Source: Leuctra nigra (Eukaryota > Arthropoda > Insecta > Plecoptera > Leuctridae). From it: 64,000 nucleotides of DNA. Of this stretch, positions 23,438 through 36,381 are shown one piece after another; the first letter of the stretch is position 1, and each line of letters starts with the position of its first letter. The stretch spans positions 22,377,109 to 22,441,108 of the forward strand of contig OW203764.1 of NCBI GenBank assembly GCA_934045905.1, written 5' to 3'. The position numbers and the translations under genes were made by a program. The notes under the pieces were generated by a model that worked only from the letters and a program-made list of their open reading frames with translations, did no database searches and was not told where the DNA came from.

Positions 23438-25159
23438 TAATTGATAGTACATTTACTCTCGTTTTAATAGATAGCGTTTTCTTCTTAGTAATTTGTTACA
23501 CATTAGTCTTCTAATTTATCAACTAAATCACTGCCTCGCGGTCTCACCAAACTCTTCGTCGAAATCTCGGAATATTTATCCTCGCGAAACGCCTAGTCAT
23601 CATATCGATCTGAAACTTCGCCTCCAGCTTATCCCTGTTAGTGGTATAAGCGGGATATTAATGCTCAGGTATACCAACTGAACAGAGAGAGGATATCACT
23701 AATATTTACTCCGATGTAAGCTCTGCCGTTACGTTGGTAATCCTTCTTCGACGCTCCAACGCATCGACCAAGTCTCTTCGATGGGCGAGAATTAATGTGG
23801 AAGTTCCAACGAATGGGAAATATATGCATATTTAGTCTGTGGTACGGTCGCATTATGCAGCCAAGTCGTTACTATCTACACCATATACAACACCGTGAAC
23901 TTCTTTTACCGAGCTTTGGTTTTTTCGGAGCTTTAGTGGATATTAAAAATGGAAAATCATACTTTGTTTTGAAATTTCTTATTTTTAAAAAAAATGTATT
24001 CACCCGACCACTTACTAAACCTGCCAACAAGGGGATGCCGTTTACAGGCTAGAGGGCCTTGAAAATCGTTTTTTTTGTGCAATTGTGAGTTATTGTGAAT
24101 GACATCTATACTTTCTAATAAATTAGTCGACAATATCGCACTCGTTTATGTATTGCTCGAATTGTCTTAAAATTATAAGTGTGTTCATCAAAACACATGC
24201 AAAATTTCAACGTTATCCATCACAAAGGTGATTATCACAAATTTTGGTACGATCGTGGAATTGATGTTAATATGCGCCAAATTTCAGCCTGATCTGAGGA
24301 ACGGTCTAATAAGTACAGCACCAACAAATTGAAACAAAACTACGAGGAAACAAACAAATATGTCGAAAAGAGACCCTCGGTTAATAATTTTCAAGCCGAT
24401 TAGAATATCCTCGCCATGGTATGTAGTATTTACATCATGGACTACTTGCTCATAAAACGCTTAGTCAATTATCCTCCACTAAACTCGCGCTCGACATGTC
24501 TTGTAAATCCACACTCCTCGTTTTGTCTCCTCGTTCGCGGTTTTACTCTACCAAGAAGCTGAAAACCATCACTTACATGGCATATCAATGGTTAAGATGG
24601 CTGAGTGATAAATGTCACTCGTACAGAGTTATGAAACATACAGCTTAGCTCATGTGAAAACATTTAGTGGGGTGTATGAACTAAATTCTGGGATATTCAC
24701 ATTAAAGTACGGATGCATTTCTCCATACATTAGATGTATTCGTTCAAAATAGTGATACGACATGGCGCTGAGGACGCTGTATGATGGACGCAGAGAGGAG
24801 GAGGATTCCGTTCAAAGCCAACGAGGTTTCTAAAAGCAAAATATGATTCAAAATCACGCGTGATTCAAAATCACGCGTGATTCAAAATCACAAGTACAAT
24901 TATGAAAAAAATATATATGTTCGTTTCTTGATTATAAATCGTTAACTTTCAAAATCAAGTCAATTCAGCTGATAGAGTGAATTGGTTTGAATATCCGGTT
25001 CCTGTTCTCTCATTGGCTGATGTCGGCTGAATCATTTCATGTTTAAAATACGATTTCACCGTAATTTGAACTACGAGAAAAATTCTGATGTGACAAATCG
25101 AACAAGCATAATGTTTTCTACACTCCGTTTGAATTTAGGATTATATTTATAAGTGTCAG
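23438..25159. other. Intronic DNA with a 17-bp triplicate
   Basis: No gene. TGATTCAAAATCACGCG occurs in three tandem 17-bp copies at 24844-24894 (the last altered), making two ATCACGCGTGAT palindromes. Confidence 0.5.
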
Positions 25160-25262
25160 CTGTATGGTCGGGGACTGGCAAAGATGAACCCGCGTTAGCA
25201 TGAGCCGCCCTATAACTGCCAATGCTAAAGTGGGTTCATCTTAGCCTCTCACCGACTCTAGA
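25160..25262. repeat. Imperfect palindrome, MITE remnant
   Basis: GGTCGGGGACTGGCAAAGATG and following bases pair with the inverted stretch ending CTCACCGACT about 60 bp later; GATGAACCC...TTAGCA is mirrored as TGCTAAAGTGGGTTCATC. Confidence 0.6.
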
Positions 25263-25384
25263 CCTATCTACATTTAGCATGCTTCATATGGTAAATACAT
25301 TCTGTCCTTAAGGCGGCAGTGCCAACTTCTTCCGCTTTTTTGGTCGAATTCTATGCTTTTGAAAATGCAAACTAATTTGTAATT

Positions 25385-25557
25385 GTGTAAAGTAATTGTG
25401 AATATCAATTTCTTTAATTTAAACCCAATTAACTTCATACTTAAATAATGCATTCATAAATAATTCATTAGTTATTAAATTTAATGTATTTTACATTGAT
25501 TAGTAAGCTGGTCAACCCTGTATTGTGGACAGCCGTCAATACAATTTGAATTTCTCT
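25385..25557 (+). mobile_element. 3'-tail fragment of the R2-like non-LTR element
   Basis: It matches, in inverse orientation, the 3' flank of the R2-like ORF at 59097-59265, up to the same end ...AATTTGAATTTCTCT. It is a severely 5'-truncated copy carrying only the 3' UTR. Confidence 0.75.
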
Positions 25558-26395
25558 AAACTAAATATATGGAAGAAAGTTACACAAGAAACTGCGTCAA
25601 GAAAATGCTATCTTGAAGAACCAATATAATTTTTACGAGTATCATCATTAGAAACTTGAGGGTCTAAAACACTTATCAAACAACGGTAATAATTGTTTTC
25701 TATCAAATAAAATAACTTCTTCGATTTCAGTAATACCTCTTTACTTTTACTAACATAAAATGTTTAATCTAATTTCAAAATATTTATACCATACAATCAA
25801 CCATTCCTTTGACCATTAGCTATGGTACAAACCAAACCAAACAACGATGCTGCTGAATATTTCGTTATGATAACAGATTGCGAGGGCAATTCCCAAAAAA
25901 ATACTCAAAGTGAGAGAAATCGAGAGAAATTAATTTCCCTGTAATTGCAATTAATGTAGCTTGTGGTCTCTGTCCCTTTAATTAACCAAAGTGCAAATGA
26001 TGCATCGGGAATTGATCGAGTAATCAGAGGCGTATTAATCAAATGATTTAATATGCACATGGTATCAAATATCCGTTTATATTACATACATACCTTGAAT
26101 CCCTCTCCAACATCCCAAACAATTCGCTAGCCTAACAATAAGAAGCAGGACGCTCCGCTGCAGCGTTTACATAATATGCAGCTGTTTAATTTTTAATTAT
26201 GCACCAGGAGGAAATAATACAAATAAGAAGAACACTTTTATAACAGAATGAAAATTGTACACCTGAGAGTTTGCAATTTGCAATTTGGTTGCTTTACTGT
26301 TTTAATAAGATAATTTTCAATCCATTTGCACACTTTCTGAAACTCTGTTACGCTGGCAAAGGAGGCAGAGAAAGCGAGCGACCGAGAGAGGGCGA

Positions 26396-26401
<6 letters not shown>

Positions 26402-26486
<85 letters not shown>
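26402..26486. repeat. (GA)n microsatellite, about 85 bp
   Basis: An uninterrupted dinucleotide run. Ser-Leu and Arg-Glu ORFs on both strands are translation of the run. Confidence 0.98.
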
Positions 26487-26487
<1 letters not shown>

Positions 26488-27648
26488 CACTTCACCTTTT
26501 TTTGCGGTTACTTTATGAAACAAAACAGGGTAAGTGGAAGAGTTGTTGTTGTTGTTAGGAACATTCATTATAATCGTTGATGTTGAAAAATAGAAAAGAA
26601 TCACTTTGATAGTTGTTGAACTTCGGTATTTGAAGATATCTTGTGGATTTACGCTATGTTTTACATTCTATAGAAAATTGAACGTAATCTGTTTTTACGA
26701 CTATTTGATTGCACCAAATGAAAATAGTTTGAACATTCTACCTGAGACTATCATACCGCATGCTCGTACCCAAGCATTTTGCTAAAACGACTCTTTAAGA
26801 GCTAATTATATTGCTTTTGTTGAACACAGCGAGTATCCTTTGGAAAGAGGATCATTACTCGTTTTATTAAATTGATCATAAAAACTTTAATAGGTCAATA
26901 TTTCATAGAGTAGTTTATTACAAAACATTATTTTCCACAATAGAAATATTGAATGCCTCCGAAACAACGGTGCCCCGTCGATCTTTTTATAATGAGAAGG
27001 ATCGAGTTATGAAACAAACGATTGAAAGTTCCAGGAATGAGTTGAAACATATTACCGGCGTCGCGAAAGTATTAAAAGCAATTTATTAAAGCATCTCAAT
27101 TGTTTGCATTTTAAATTATGCGTCCGTAAGAGCTTTTGCAACTGCAAGAGCGGAAACTAGCAGGAATGCATTGTGAACAAGACTTTTCACAAGGTTGGTT
27201 TTTAATATCTACTTCCTCCTATTATTTTTATTGGCACTCCTCTATTGACAAATACAATGTTCAGTTTCAATACTGCAGTAGAATGTAAGACAGTAGAGCA
27301 TAAAACAGCTGTTGTCTTCAATATCGCAGCAAATGTAGGACAATTGAACAATGAAACAGAGTAATCCCACACAGAGGTTTTGCACTTGACAGCTGGCCAA
27401 TCAGAAACAACATTACAGCTCTGGCGTTACAACGCTAGAGGCGTAATGTATTCTTTTATCAACGCAGAACTCCAACGCTAGATAGTCGTTCTGTGGTTTT
27501 CCTCTAAATGATATCAAGTTGTATATTTATACTGGTAAAACGTTGATCTATACAATTAGGCAAGTTTTGAAATTTTTTGAAGTCGAATTTGAAGAGATTT
27601 GATTTTACTTCTGGTTTTTACCACCGATTGTGGTGGTGCGGTTTTTGT
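26487..27648. other. Intronic DNA, no feature recognised
   Basis: AT-rich, with no supportable ORF or repeat. Confidence 0.45.
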
Positions 27649-28040
27649 GATGAGAAAGAATCAAGGGTTTCGCCTTATAGGAATGAGAATTTGTTGTAAT
27701 TCATACAAATGATTGATGAAACCATACCATACCCTACCAAAAAGTTGTTGTCCCTTACGGTATGATACAAAGTATTGAATTGGAGGCAATTTAAGCTGTT
27801 TGTAATAATAAATTAGTTACCGTTCAAAAAAGAGAGAAAATGGCTTCGAAAAATTAGATGATAGTGCTGTGTTGCCATCAGATTTTTACATGCCTCATTC
27901 AATACTCTTTTGCACATCGATCGAGAATATCATACCGTAAGAAGCAAAGATTTGTATGTGGCAACCTTGCATTCATCATTGGCATGAATTACAACTAATT
28001 CTCATTTCTATGGCGAAACCCTTGATCTACCCTTTTATCC
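27649..28040. mobile_element. Diverged MITE with long inverted ends
   Basis: The left part (ATCAAGGGTTTCGCC, ATGAGAATT, GTTGTAATTCAT, CAAATGAT) is mirrored at 27975-28040 with about 15-20% difference. Inner CTTACGGTATGATA and ATCATACCGTAAG also pair. No clear target duplication. Confidence 0.65.
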
Positions 28041-31000
28041 ACTATAAAGTGGCTTTGGCTTATAAATGGCTTTGATAAAAGCCAGCAGTTAGTTTTAATA
28101 AAAACTATCATATATTTGAATATCGCAATTGTTTGTAATACGTATTTGCAACATTGAAATTGAAATTAACAATAATTAGTGAGATAAAGTTTGAAATTTC
28201 TGTTGATATTTTCCAAGCGAAACATTTATTTTTGTATCATGCTGTAACTTCCTTTTGACAAAAAAAAGTATTTCCACTTCCACAACAAAGGTGTATTGAA
28301 GGTATTGAGGTGTATTGTATGACGGAGCTAACACTTCAAATTTATTAAATCTTAGGAGACAAGAGTTGTATGTAAAATATCTCCCCTTTATTGTTCATTC
28401 TATTCATTATATAACATTTTATATTAATTTATGGGTCAACATGTTTTTACGTACTTTTGAAATTCCATCATCACATGTTATTAACCACTTAAGAATTCCT
28501 AACATTTTAGTGATACTTTTTATCGGTGAAGTCGAGTGTGATAATTGACTAGTGGCATCTCCCCCCCCCCCCCCCCCCAAGCGCACCAGCGGTATATTAG
28601 TTCCTCGTGTACCGACCTTAATGATCAAACACAGAGTCGGTGAGCCAGAAGACCGCAGGGTTTACTCTGTGTCTCACCAACCATTGGTTCACTCAGTCAT
28701 GAATGCGAATCATTCACTAAATGAAATACCTACTCGAATGCAGCAGGACTGTGACGGCAATAAGATAGAGCAAACATGCAATTCCATGTGTAATATGAAT
28801 ACCAGCTGGGACGGGATATATTTGGATTGCAGGAATTTAATGTGTTGTTATGGAATTGGGGTTAATAATGTGGAGATGGAACTCAATTATGATAGATTTT
28901 GTATTGATTCAATGAACGCATTAGTTGTATTGCATAGCGTAATAATTTGTTATGAAATATGTGTTTTAGTAATCAAGAATCTAGAATTAATTTAAAATAT
29001 TACATAGGACACAAAAATACTAAAAATCAGTATCAGTGTGTGTGAGATAGTCGTCAAGGAATCTTTGTTCTAAATCTGAACCCATTGAAAGCGTAAGAAC
29101 GACCCAAGGGGCAGCTGACGGCTCGAACACACAATGTACTTCTATAATCTTGATGAGACTGGTTGCTGATAACAAAGCCATAGAAGAAAATGTCAAACGT
29201 CAATTTCCACGATGTCATCAAACTTCGTGATCCTCCTTGAATGGTCCATATTTAAATGCGATTTGCCATTGAAAAATAATTATGCTAAAATTAAAACATG
29301 TGTTTTATTTATTATATTTGTTCTAGTTTTGAAAGTAAATGAAAATCGATGTTGAGTATTCTCTATTTATAGAGCTTCAAGCTGCAATAAGACCCTAGAA
29401 GTGCCTCATAAAGTTTTGTTTTAAATAGATAAATTATGTAGATGGAAGAGAGGATTTTTTTGTTTATTTGTTTCACATTATTTGTTATATGAGAGATAGT
29501 ACAGACTGAATGGGCGTCATTTCTTGTAAAAATTTACAATACAGTGTCTTATTTTATCGAATTCACCCTTAGATTGCTTACGAAGGATATGGAATTATTA
29601 TGTTTTGTATTTGATTATTTGTTTCGTACGTTAAAAGTTGTATTAAAATACATTATTCATCGTTAAAATTTAAAAAATTGCTATAACGACTTTTCCGAGC
29701 GAAATAAATAATTGCTGTTGAAGCACACATTGAAAAATATTGTTTAAAGTGTACCAGTTTACGTAGTCAGTTTATAGGATTAACGCCCTTTTACCAGCAC
29801 ACGAAGGATACCTGACGACACTCCTCACATCATTCCTTGTTGATCAAACACTTTCTTTTCAATCTTCCTTCTTCGAAAACATCTCTAATTTGGAAATATA
29901 TCCAACACCTCCTCAAGCCATATCGTATGTTCAAAGTCAATTAATTTCCTTTATCTCCCGTCGTTTTCTCGGTTTCCAGGAGCAATCTGCGGCTAACTAC
30001 TGTTGCCGAATTGCAGTAGTCGCCATTTTCTCCAGCTCGTACTGTAATGACACTCTTAAACACCAGTCAGAGGTCACATCCGCCCTGGAAGCAGCCACTT
30101 CCGTTCTCTTCGTACCCAGCCAAGATGGCTTCAACTTAGCAGCTAATGATGATAAGGCACCTGGGAATTACCTTCACGAAACTACACAGGACTCGAGCAA
30201 ACTCCCTTCGGCTAGTACGAGCCAATATGCCTACTGAATAATTGATAACATACACCTTGTTCCGTAGATGAGGGAGGGTAAAGGGCAAGTAGATACTTAG
30301 CTGAAGACTGCGATTACGATATTCCCGTAGTTTCTGAAAGTTGTCAAGAGCTGCAGGGTTTGTTGCTAAAATGTTGAAGGAACCTGAGAAAGTAAAACTA
30401 CCGCTAAGCTATGTAAAGTATGTTCAAAATTTAAATGAATTCTAGACAATTATTGTTAATGTTTTGAGATATAAAGTTATAAGACGTGGCCTCACCTTAG
30501 AAATACACAAATCAAGAATTAAATTAAAATAAATTAAAATATTACATTTGGTGGCAGATGTGGGATTATTTTTAAACTCCCCCGAGCGTTTTAAAATACC
30601 TATCAAGTAATCTTTCTTCAACCAATAAAAGTTCTTGTGACCTCCAAACTTGCACATGCGCAACGAACTGAGCGGGTTTAATCCTCGTTGACGTGTATCG
30701 CTGGCGGCTTGTTTGCTATGAAACACGAGGCGTTTGCGGGTCACGTGCTCGATGTCGTCAGTGCAGGTGGCGAAATAAAAGAGAAAATAAATAGTTTGAA
30801 TTTAGAGGCTATAATTCAACTCCTTTTAGAACAGGCCTGTCTAACCATTTAACTCGTACCATGTTCTTTTGATTCAACCAAAAATGTAGCACTGACTTAC
30901 GAATGTTTAGTGTGCACACTAAACATCGACGCACGCGTCATTAACACCGTTTTTATTTTGCAGGTACGAGACATGTGTAGCCCATATCCCCTCATTATGG

Positions 31001-32656
31001 TCCCATAGTATCCCATAGATCCCATAGTATCTCGTACTTCATGGTGTACCCCGGCCATAGTACCCCAGATATTGCTGACTATTCAAAGTATAGTTTTTTT
31101 TCTGAAGGGGTTGGACAATATATGCATTTTGCATATAAATTGTCTACACCCTATTCTTAAAATGTTTTTCTTATTTGCTTGAAAGACGGAGTTGATAACA
31201 TTAATAGTTCATTTTTAGAAGCCACTAAAATATTCTGGACATTTTCAAATGTGTGAAATGTATGTTTTGGGTAAAGGATGTTAACAAAACAGTTTGTTTG
31301 TTTGTCTTAATGTCTTCAGCAGTAACGAAGTGGGTTTCCAGTTATTTTCGTTCCATCGTAAAACACAAGAAAGTGCCGAAATTTGAAGTATAATATTGCT
31401 GATTTAGTGTTTGAAATCTTAGCCGCATTACTCTATCCGCATATACTTCATGAACACAACGAACTTTCTTGGAAGATAATAATGAAAACTGTGGCTTTAA
31501 TAGCATCTCCAATGAAGACGTTTAAAGCATCCGACGAAATATTTTCTAAATATTGTTGGTGAAAACTTCATAGAACTTTTAACTTTGTAGAATCACTTCT
31601 TGAGTACAGTAGTTTGGCCAATATCCTGTTTCATATTTCTAGTCACGTGGCATCGCTGGAATCGCCTTAAATAAAAAAATATATAATTATTAATCGTACA
31701 AAATGTTGTACAGTACTTACGAGTATATTATCATAAGTTGTAATTTTAGGATGTACTTAAAAATGATAAGTTTAATATTTAGGAATATTTATGTTCTTTC
31801 TCACAATTCAGCAAAGTTTAATATTTCAAGTCCGAGCACCTTTTTACATTTTATCAAGTATAGATATTGAATCACTTTGAAGAAATTGACGGACGTCGAC
31901 GAAATCGAATCAAACTCTGACTAGAAGAGAACTCCTAATAAACGAGGTCTTCCGTTGGACACAGATTGTACACTCGTTCAAACACATAGTTGGAAGTTTT
32001 ATTTCTAAGGAATAAGGTCGTAATTGGATACATCCGTAGCACGTATCGATCGGCGAACAAAGTTTCGTCTGTCAAAGACTCAGGGCCGAAAGCGAGCCAC
32101 GAATTACTGGAGAACGACGTCCTTAAAACAATATTGAGGACTGGAGAGGAAAAGCGAACGGAACTCATCAGTCACATATTTCAAAACGTGATCTTCATAA
32201 GACATTAGGAATGAAACAAAAGAAGAGGTGTGGAGTTGAGTCCTTTCTGAAACGAGTGTTGTGTGCTTTTCGCTCATTTCATTGTAATAATCTGAATGAT
32301 ACGTAGCCAATCACTCATATATAGATCGTAGGATTATACGATCTACGATCTATCGTGACTCTATTTTGTTATTTCAATATTACTTATCTTCACTGAACAA
32401 GTCGGCCATATGAAAACAAAATTGCCACGAACATTACTCAATTACTCTTAAATGTAAACAAAATAGAATACAAATAAATAAATATCATATAAACGAAAGA
32501 GCTGCTCACACAACCGCAAAAATGGCATGACCGCCATAAAACAAAATTAAATTCATGTGTATTTATTATTTAAAGTCAGTAATATTACTAAGTTTTCTCC
32601 TAGAATTCGAATCAATTATTTTTATTCAGTGTTAAATGACCTTTAATCAATTAGAA
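28041..32656. other. Intronic DNA, mostly featureless
   Basis: It holds an 18-C run (28561-28578) and a 24-bp perfect palindrome at 30903-30926. Open frames at 28552-28995 and 29890-30237 have no recognisable motif and look accidental. Confidence 0.45.
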
Positions 32657-33729
32657 TCTAGTGGAGCGGTCGCTCCACGCCAGCCAAGTCGTACGGCGCG
32701 CACACTCTCATATAAAGGCTGGAGCAAACCCACTTTTACTGTAAGCATCAAAGTGGCATTTTCGGCCTACTGGATCATAAAATTGGGAAATCTCACATTG
32801 TTGCGAAATATCTTAATTTCGAGCTATGGCCCACCCCACCACATATACCAAACTTGGGAACAATAGGTTACGCCCTTTGCGAGCTAGAGGACCGTGAAAA
32901 TCGTGTTTTAGGGCGGTTTTCAGTAATAATCTCAGTAGTAGTAGGCTGGAGCTAGAATCCGGTAAACAGGCCACAGCCTAAACGGCTGAACCAATTGATC
33001 TCAAATTTTTACCACGTGTGCACTTTTGGCGTCTGATTTGCCCTCCCCCCCTTGACGTTTTTTGTGCCGCCATTTTGAAACCGGAAGTGACATCATATCT
33101 CGACAACGGCTAAACCGATTGGAACGAAAATAGCACCAAACGATTCGGACGGTCAACTATTTGTATATCAATAGCAACAGACTCAAATTTATGTTAACGA
33201 AACCGGAAATGACGTCATGAAATTTGCAATACATCGATTGGCATTTCGGCAACAAATTTGATCCGATTATTTTGATATTTATGTAACGTATGTACTTTTG
33301 ATATCTGATTTGACTTGTTATAAAACCAACCGGAAGCCGCCATTTTGAACCCGGAAGTGACATCATATCTCAATAACGGCTAAATAGATTTGAACGAAAC
33401 CAGCGCTAAGCAATTTACACGGTCAACTTCATGTATTATCATCAATAATATTTGCAGTTTACCATACCGAAACCGGAAATGACGTCACATATTTAAAAAT
33501 CTTACAAATTTACATTTTGATGCAATACATATACTATTTGCGACAGATTATAATAAAATGTAATCATGTTTAAATTATAATTCAAGGGGTCAGTGATTTC
33601 AGCAGCCATTTTGAAACAGGAAGTAACGTCATATCTCGAAAACTGGTTGACATATCGGTATGAAACTAGCGCCAAACGATTCGGAAGGCCATCTCTATGG
33701 AATAGGAACAGTCAAACAAGAATTTTCCT

Positions 33730-33904
33730 CAGAGGTAACCTGCGAAATAAAAACGCGCACCCCGACTGGGAATCGAACCCAGATCCTTCGGGTTACCTTC
33801 GGGATCTGGGTTCGATTCCCAGTCGGGGTGCGCGTTTTTATTTCGCAGGTTACCTCTGAAACACCTTCCCTAAGTGAGAGATTCACTACATTTTCCATCA
33901 TTAT
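33730..33904 (+). mobile_element. SINE inserted as an inverted duplication, 13-bp target duplication
   Basis: Target duplication CAAGAATTTTCCT lies at 33717-33729 and 33905-33917. Two perfect 58-bp arms (33729-33786 and 33802-33859) enclose a 15-nt centre; each arm includes a tRNA-type B-box (GGGTTCGATTCCC). Only the right arm is followed by the SINE tail (AACACCTTCC...TTCACTACATTTTCC). Confidence 0.9.
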
Positions 33905-34233
33905 CAAGAATTTTCCTATTTATGAGACCGGAAATGAAGTCATTCAAATTTATTAATTATTATAATCCCCTCCTATACAATAAATACATATTCAGAAAGT
34001 TAAAATTGATACACATCATTTATAGTTATAAATTCTATGTGGCAGTGCAGAAAGTTCAGCAGCCATTTTGAAAACCGAAGTATTGCCTTATCTCGGAACT
34101 TGGTTGACCGATTGGAATGAAACCTGTGCTTCATGAAAATAGCTAAATTGTAAATGGTGATTTTTTTAAAGGATTTAGTATTTGTTTATTCGATTGTCAC
34201 AAGTTGTAAGAATAAACTAAAAAAAGGAGTGAT

Positions 34234-34641
34234 ATCCCCATAAAAAAACACTTCGTGTAAAAATAACAGCCAAGTCTCTTCAACTAAAAAAAATAATATG
34301 AAATCTTAAAATTCTGCACTGAAAAGTAGTGATATCAAAAAATGAGCCAAGTCAAAACTTTATTTGAAAATCAAAAAATATTTGGCGCATCGTTTTTTTA
34401 GGGCATTATAGGTATACTATGTATATGTTTATTTGATGTATATTTTATAATTGGCCTATACTACCAAGCTATTTATATACACGAGGCGCCAAGTATTTTT
34501 TGATTTTCAAATAAAGTTTTGACTTGGCTCATTTTTTGATATCACTACTTTTCAGTGCAAAATATTTAGATTTCATATTATTTTTTTTTAGTTGAAGAGA
34601 CTTGGCTGTTATTTTTACACGAAGTGTTTTTTTATGGGGAT
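34234..34641. repeat. Foldback block of copy 1, 155-bp arms
   Basis: ATCCCCATAAAAAAACACTTC (34234) onward is mirrored from 34641 back to 34486 with few changes; the spacer is 97 bp. Each arm contains two AGTGATATC and two GCCAAGTC words. Confidence 0.9.
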
Positions 34642-36260
34642 TAAATATATTATACGATATATAACTTTATCTTCACTTTATCTGTAATTTGTAACAACTT
34701 CAAACGTATGTTATATTTTCAAAATGAAATAATGATTCATCCTTTTACTCTTGATTTTAGTTGAATATTCCGAGCTGACTTCCATGAGTGTATACAATAG
34801 TTTAACAAGCTCTAACGCAAGTAATAAGTCAATCAATTTGACGTAGCCACCGCAAGAGTTCCCCTAGTTTCCGTCACTTCATTGAAAACTCGGGACATTT
34901 TGACAACATAGCTTCTGGCAATTCCCGTATGACTGACGAATTTCCTCGACGACAATGTGTGTAATCGCCATTGAAAATCTAATGAGCAAAGACCTGCGGC
35001 CGACGAACCATGGTCGCTCGGAATCCATTGCTTGTCGGTTTCACAGCACTTTGTACTCGCTCTAGTGTGCGCTCGTGTTTACGAGACGTCGAAGCCAAAA
35101 TTTAAATTGAATTAATTTTCCAATGGCTTCTCCAAACAACCGAGGCAAGAAGTGAGATGAAAGGACCTTCCAGTGGCGTGCGGTCCTGTCCGGAAGAGGA
35201 GCTTGGTTGCCTAAAATTTTCTGTGATTCGTACTCAATTTTCAGTTTGTAATTCTTGTAAGGAGAAAACGTTCAACAAATAAATATATTCGTTAGGACGC
35301 GCGTGGTTCTTCAAAGTGTTTAATCGAGAATCGTCTTCTCACTAATAGAATTAAAAAAAAAACATGGAAGAGTAGGAGCTCCATTTAAACTCACTACTAA
35401 ATGATGCCACAGATTGGAGTGCGTATATTAAGACGTCTGATACGTCCTCAAGGTATTAAATACGAAATATATCGTAAAAACATCGTATTTTAACTGTACC
35501 AGAGGTTGATATCAGATATCATAATGGAATCCAGTCTGTGACATTGTTTCGTAAAGCGTGAGTTTAAATGGACGCCTACGTCAAAACCCACTCGTTACCT
35601 CTCCAATCGTTATCATAAAAATTCAAATGTTGTAAGTATCTACAATAGACAGGCCAAATCAATAACGGTGCCAAAAGAGTCGAAATTTCTGCAAATACAA
35701 ATCTATAATTACGCAGATTACCTTCCAAACACCTTCCGAAGTGCGAGATTCACTAAATATCCATCATCAATAATCTATAATTTCCCGACAGCTTATCTCC
35801 ATACTAATTATACATTACATTGGCTGTTTCATACTAACGAGTGATATATAAAGCGGAAGGACTTTGTAAAACATTAATAATGTAAAACATAATTAAAATA
35901 TAATTCTAGTTAAGTTTTAATAACTCAAGAAACTTAACTCAAGAGCTCAAGATCCTTTTATTGTCCTGGCGATGGATTATTTTACACTTCTTCATGGATA
36001 TTCGAAAATAATTATTTTACATGCCTAATTCCATATTAAATGTGAGTTTAAGGAAAATAAAAAACTGCTTCAATGTTTTGTATATTTTGCAATATTTAGA
36101 AAATGTTGTGGATTATGTATGACAGCGGTGACCTATGTGCAAAGAGAGCCGTGTGTGAGTCATCAGGGAGTAGTGAAGATGGAAGTAAACACGAATATGT
36201 GCACAAGGAAGCGAGGGTCAAGAGATGTGACTGCAGATTGCAATATTAACGAACACTCAC
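34642..36260. other. Intronic DNA with a SINE tail
   Basis: Apart from the SINE tail at 35711-35771 I see no feature. The minus-strand ORF at 36163-36402 is the SCYL2 exon plus its splice flanks. Confidence 0.45.
35711..35771 (+). mobile_element. SINE tail only, 11-bp target duplication
   Basis: This 61-bp body matches the tail of the SINE at 33730-33904 (AACACCTTCCGAAGTGCGAG...). AATCTATAATT flanks both sides (35700-35710 and 35772-35782). It is a 5'-truncated retroposition. Confidence 0.8.
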
Positions 36261-36381
36261 CAGTGAACTCGAGACCGCCGAGCTTCCACGTGCCTTTCTT
36301 TGTGACGAGAATGCTGCTGGGACACACATTGCGGTGCAAAACATGGCCGCTGTAGTGGAGGAAGGACAGGGCTTCGGTGAT
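36261..36381 (-). CDS. SCYL2: SCYL2-like pseudokinase, catalytic-loop exon
   Basis: This 121-nt exon (40 codons plus 1 nt) lies between acceptor attttcag and donor gtgagtgttc. It continues the frame of the 50937-51284 exon: ITEALSFLHYSGHVLHRNV, then CPSSILVTKKGTWKLGGLEF. The catalytic-loop HRD is HRN and the DFG position is GLEF, so the catalytic Asp of HRD and the Mg-binding DFG are missing, as expected for the SCYL pseudokinase family. The intron separating it from the upstream exon is about 14.6 kb. Confidence 0.92.

Larger units (their letters stand above)
32657..34641 (+). mobile_element. Composite CRE-bearing repeat, copy 1
   Basis: It starts TCTAGTGGAGCGGTCGCTCC; the first part is near-identical to copy 2 at 37252. 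Diverged units around CCGGAAGTGACATCAT, CCGGAAATGACGTCA and ACGGCTGAACCGATTG follow. It closes with an inverted-repeat block (arms 34234-34388 and 34486-34641). A SINE is inserted at 33730-33904. It is non-coding. Confidence 0.75.

Noticed and set aside
26238..26604. Ser-Leu and Arg-Glu ORFs on both strands
   Set aside because: Translation of the GA microsatellite.
28552..28995. 147-codon plus-strand ORF
   Set aside because: It starts in a poly-C run, has no recognisable motif, and lies in a SCYL2 intron; composition fits chance.
29890..30237. 115-codon plus-strand ORF
   Set aside because: No motif or family resemblance, no splice or promoter context that I can support.
33760..33835. Functional tRNA gene at the palindrome
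   Set aside because: Only a B-box/T-arm is present, in both orientations; no A-box or anticodon arm.
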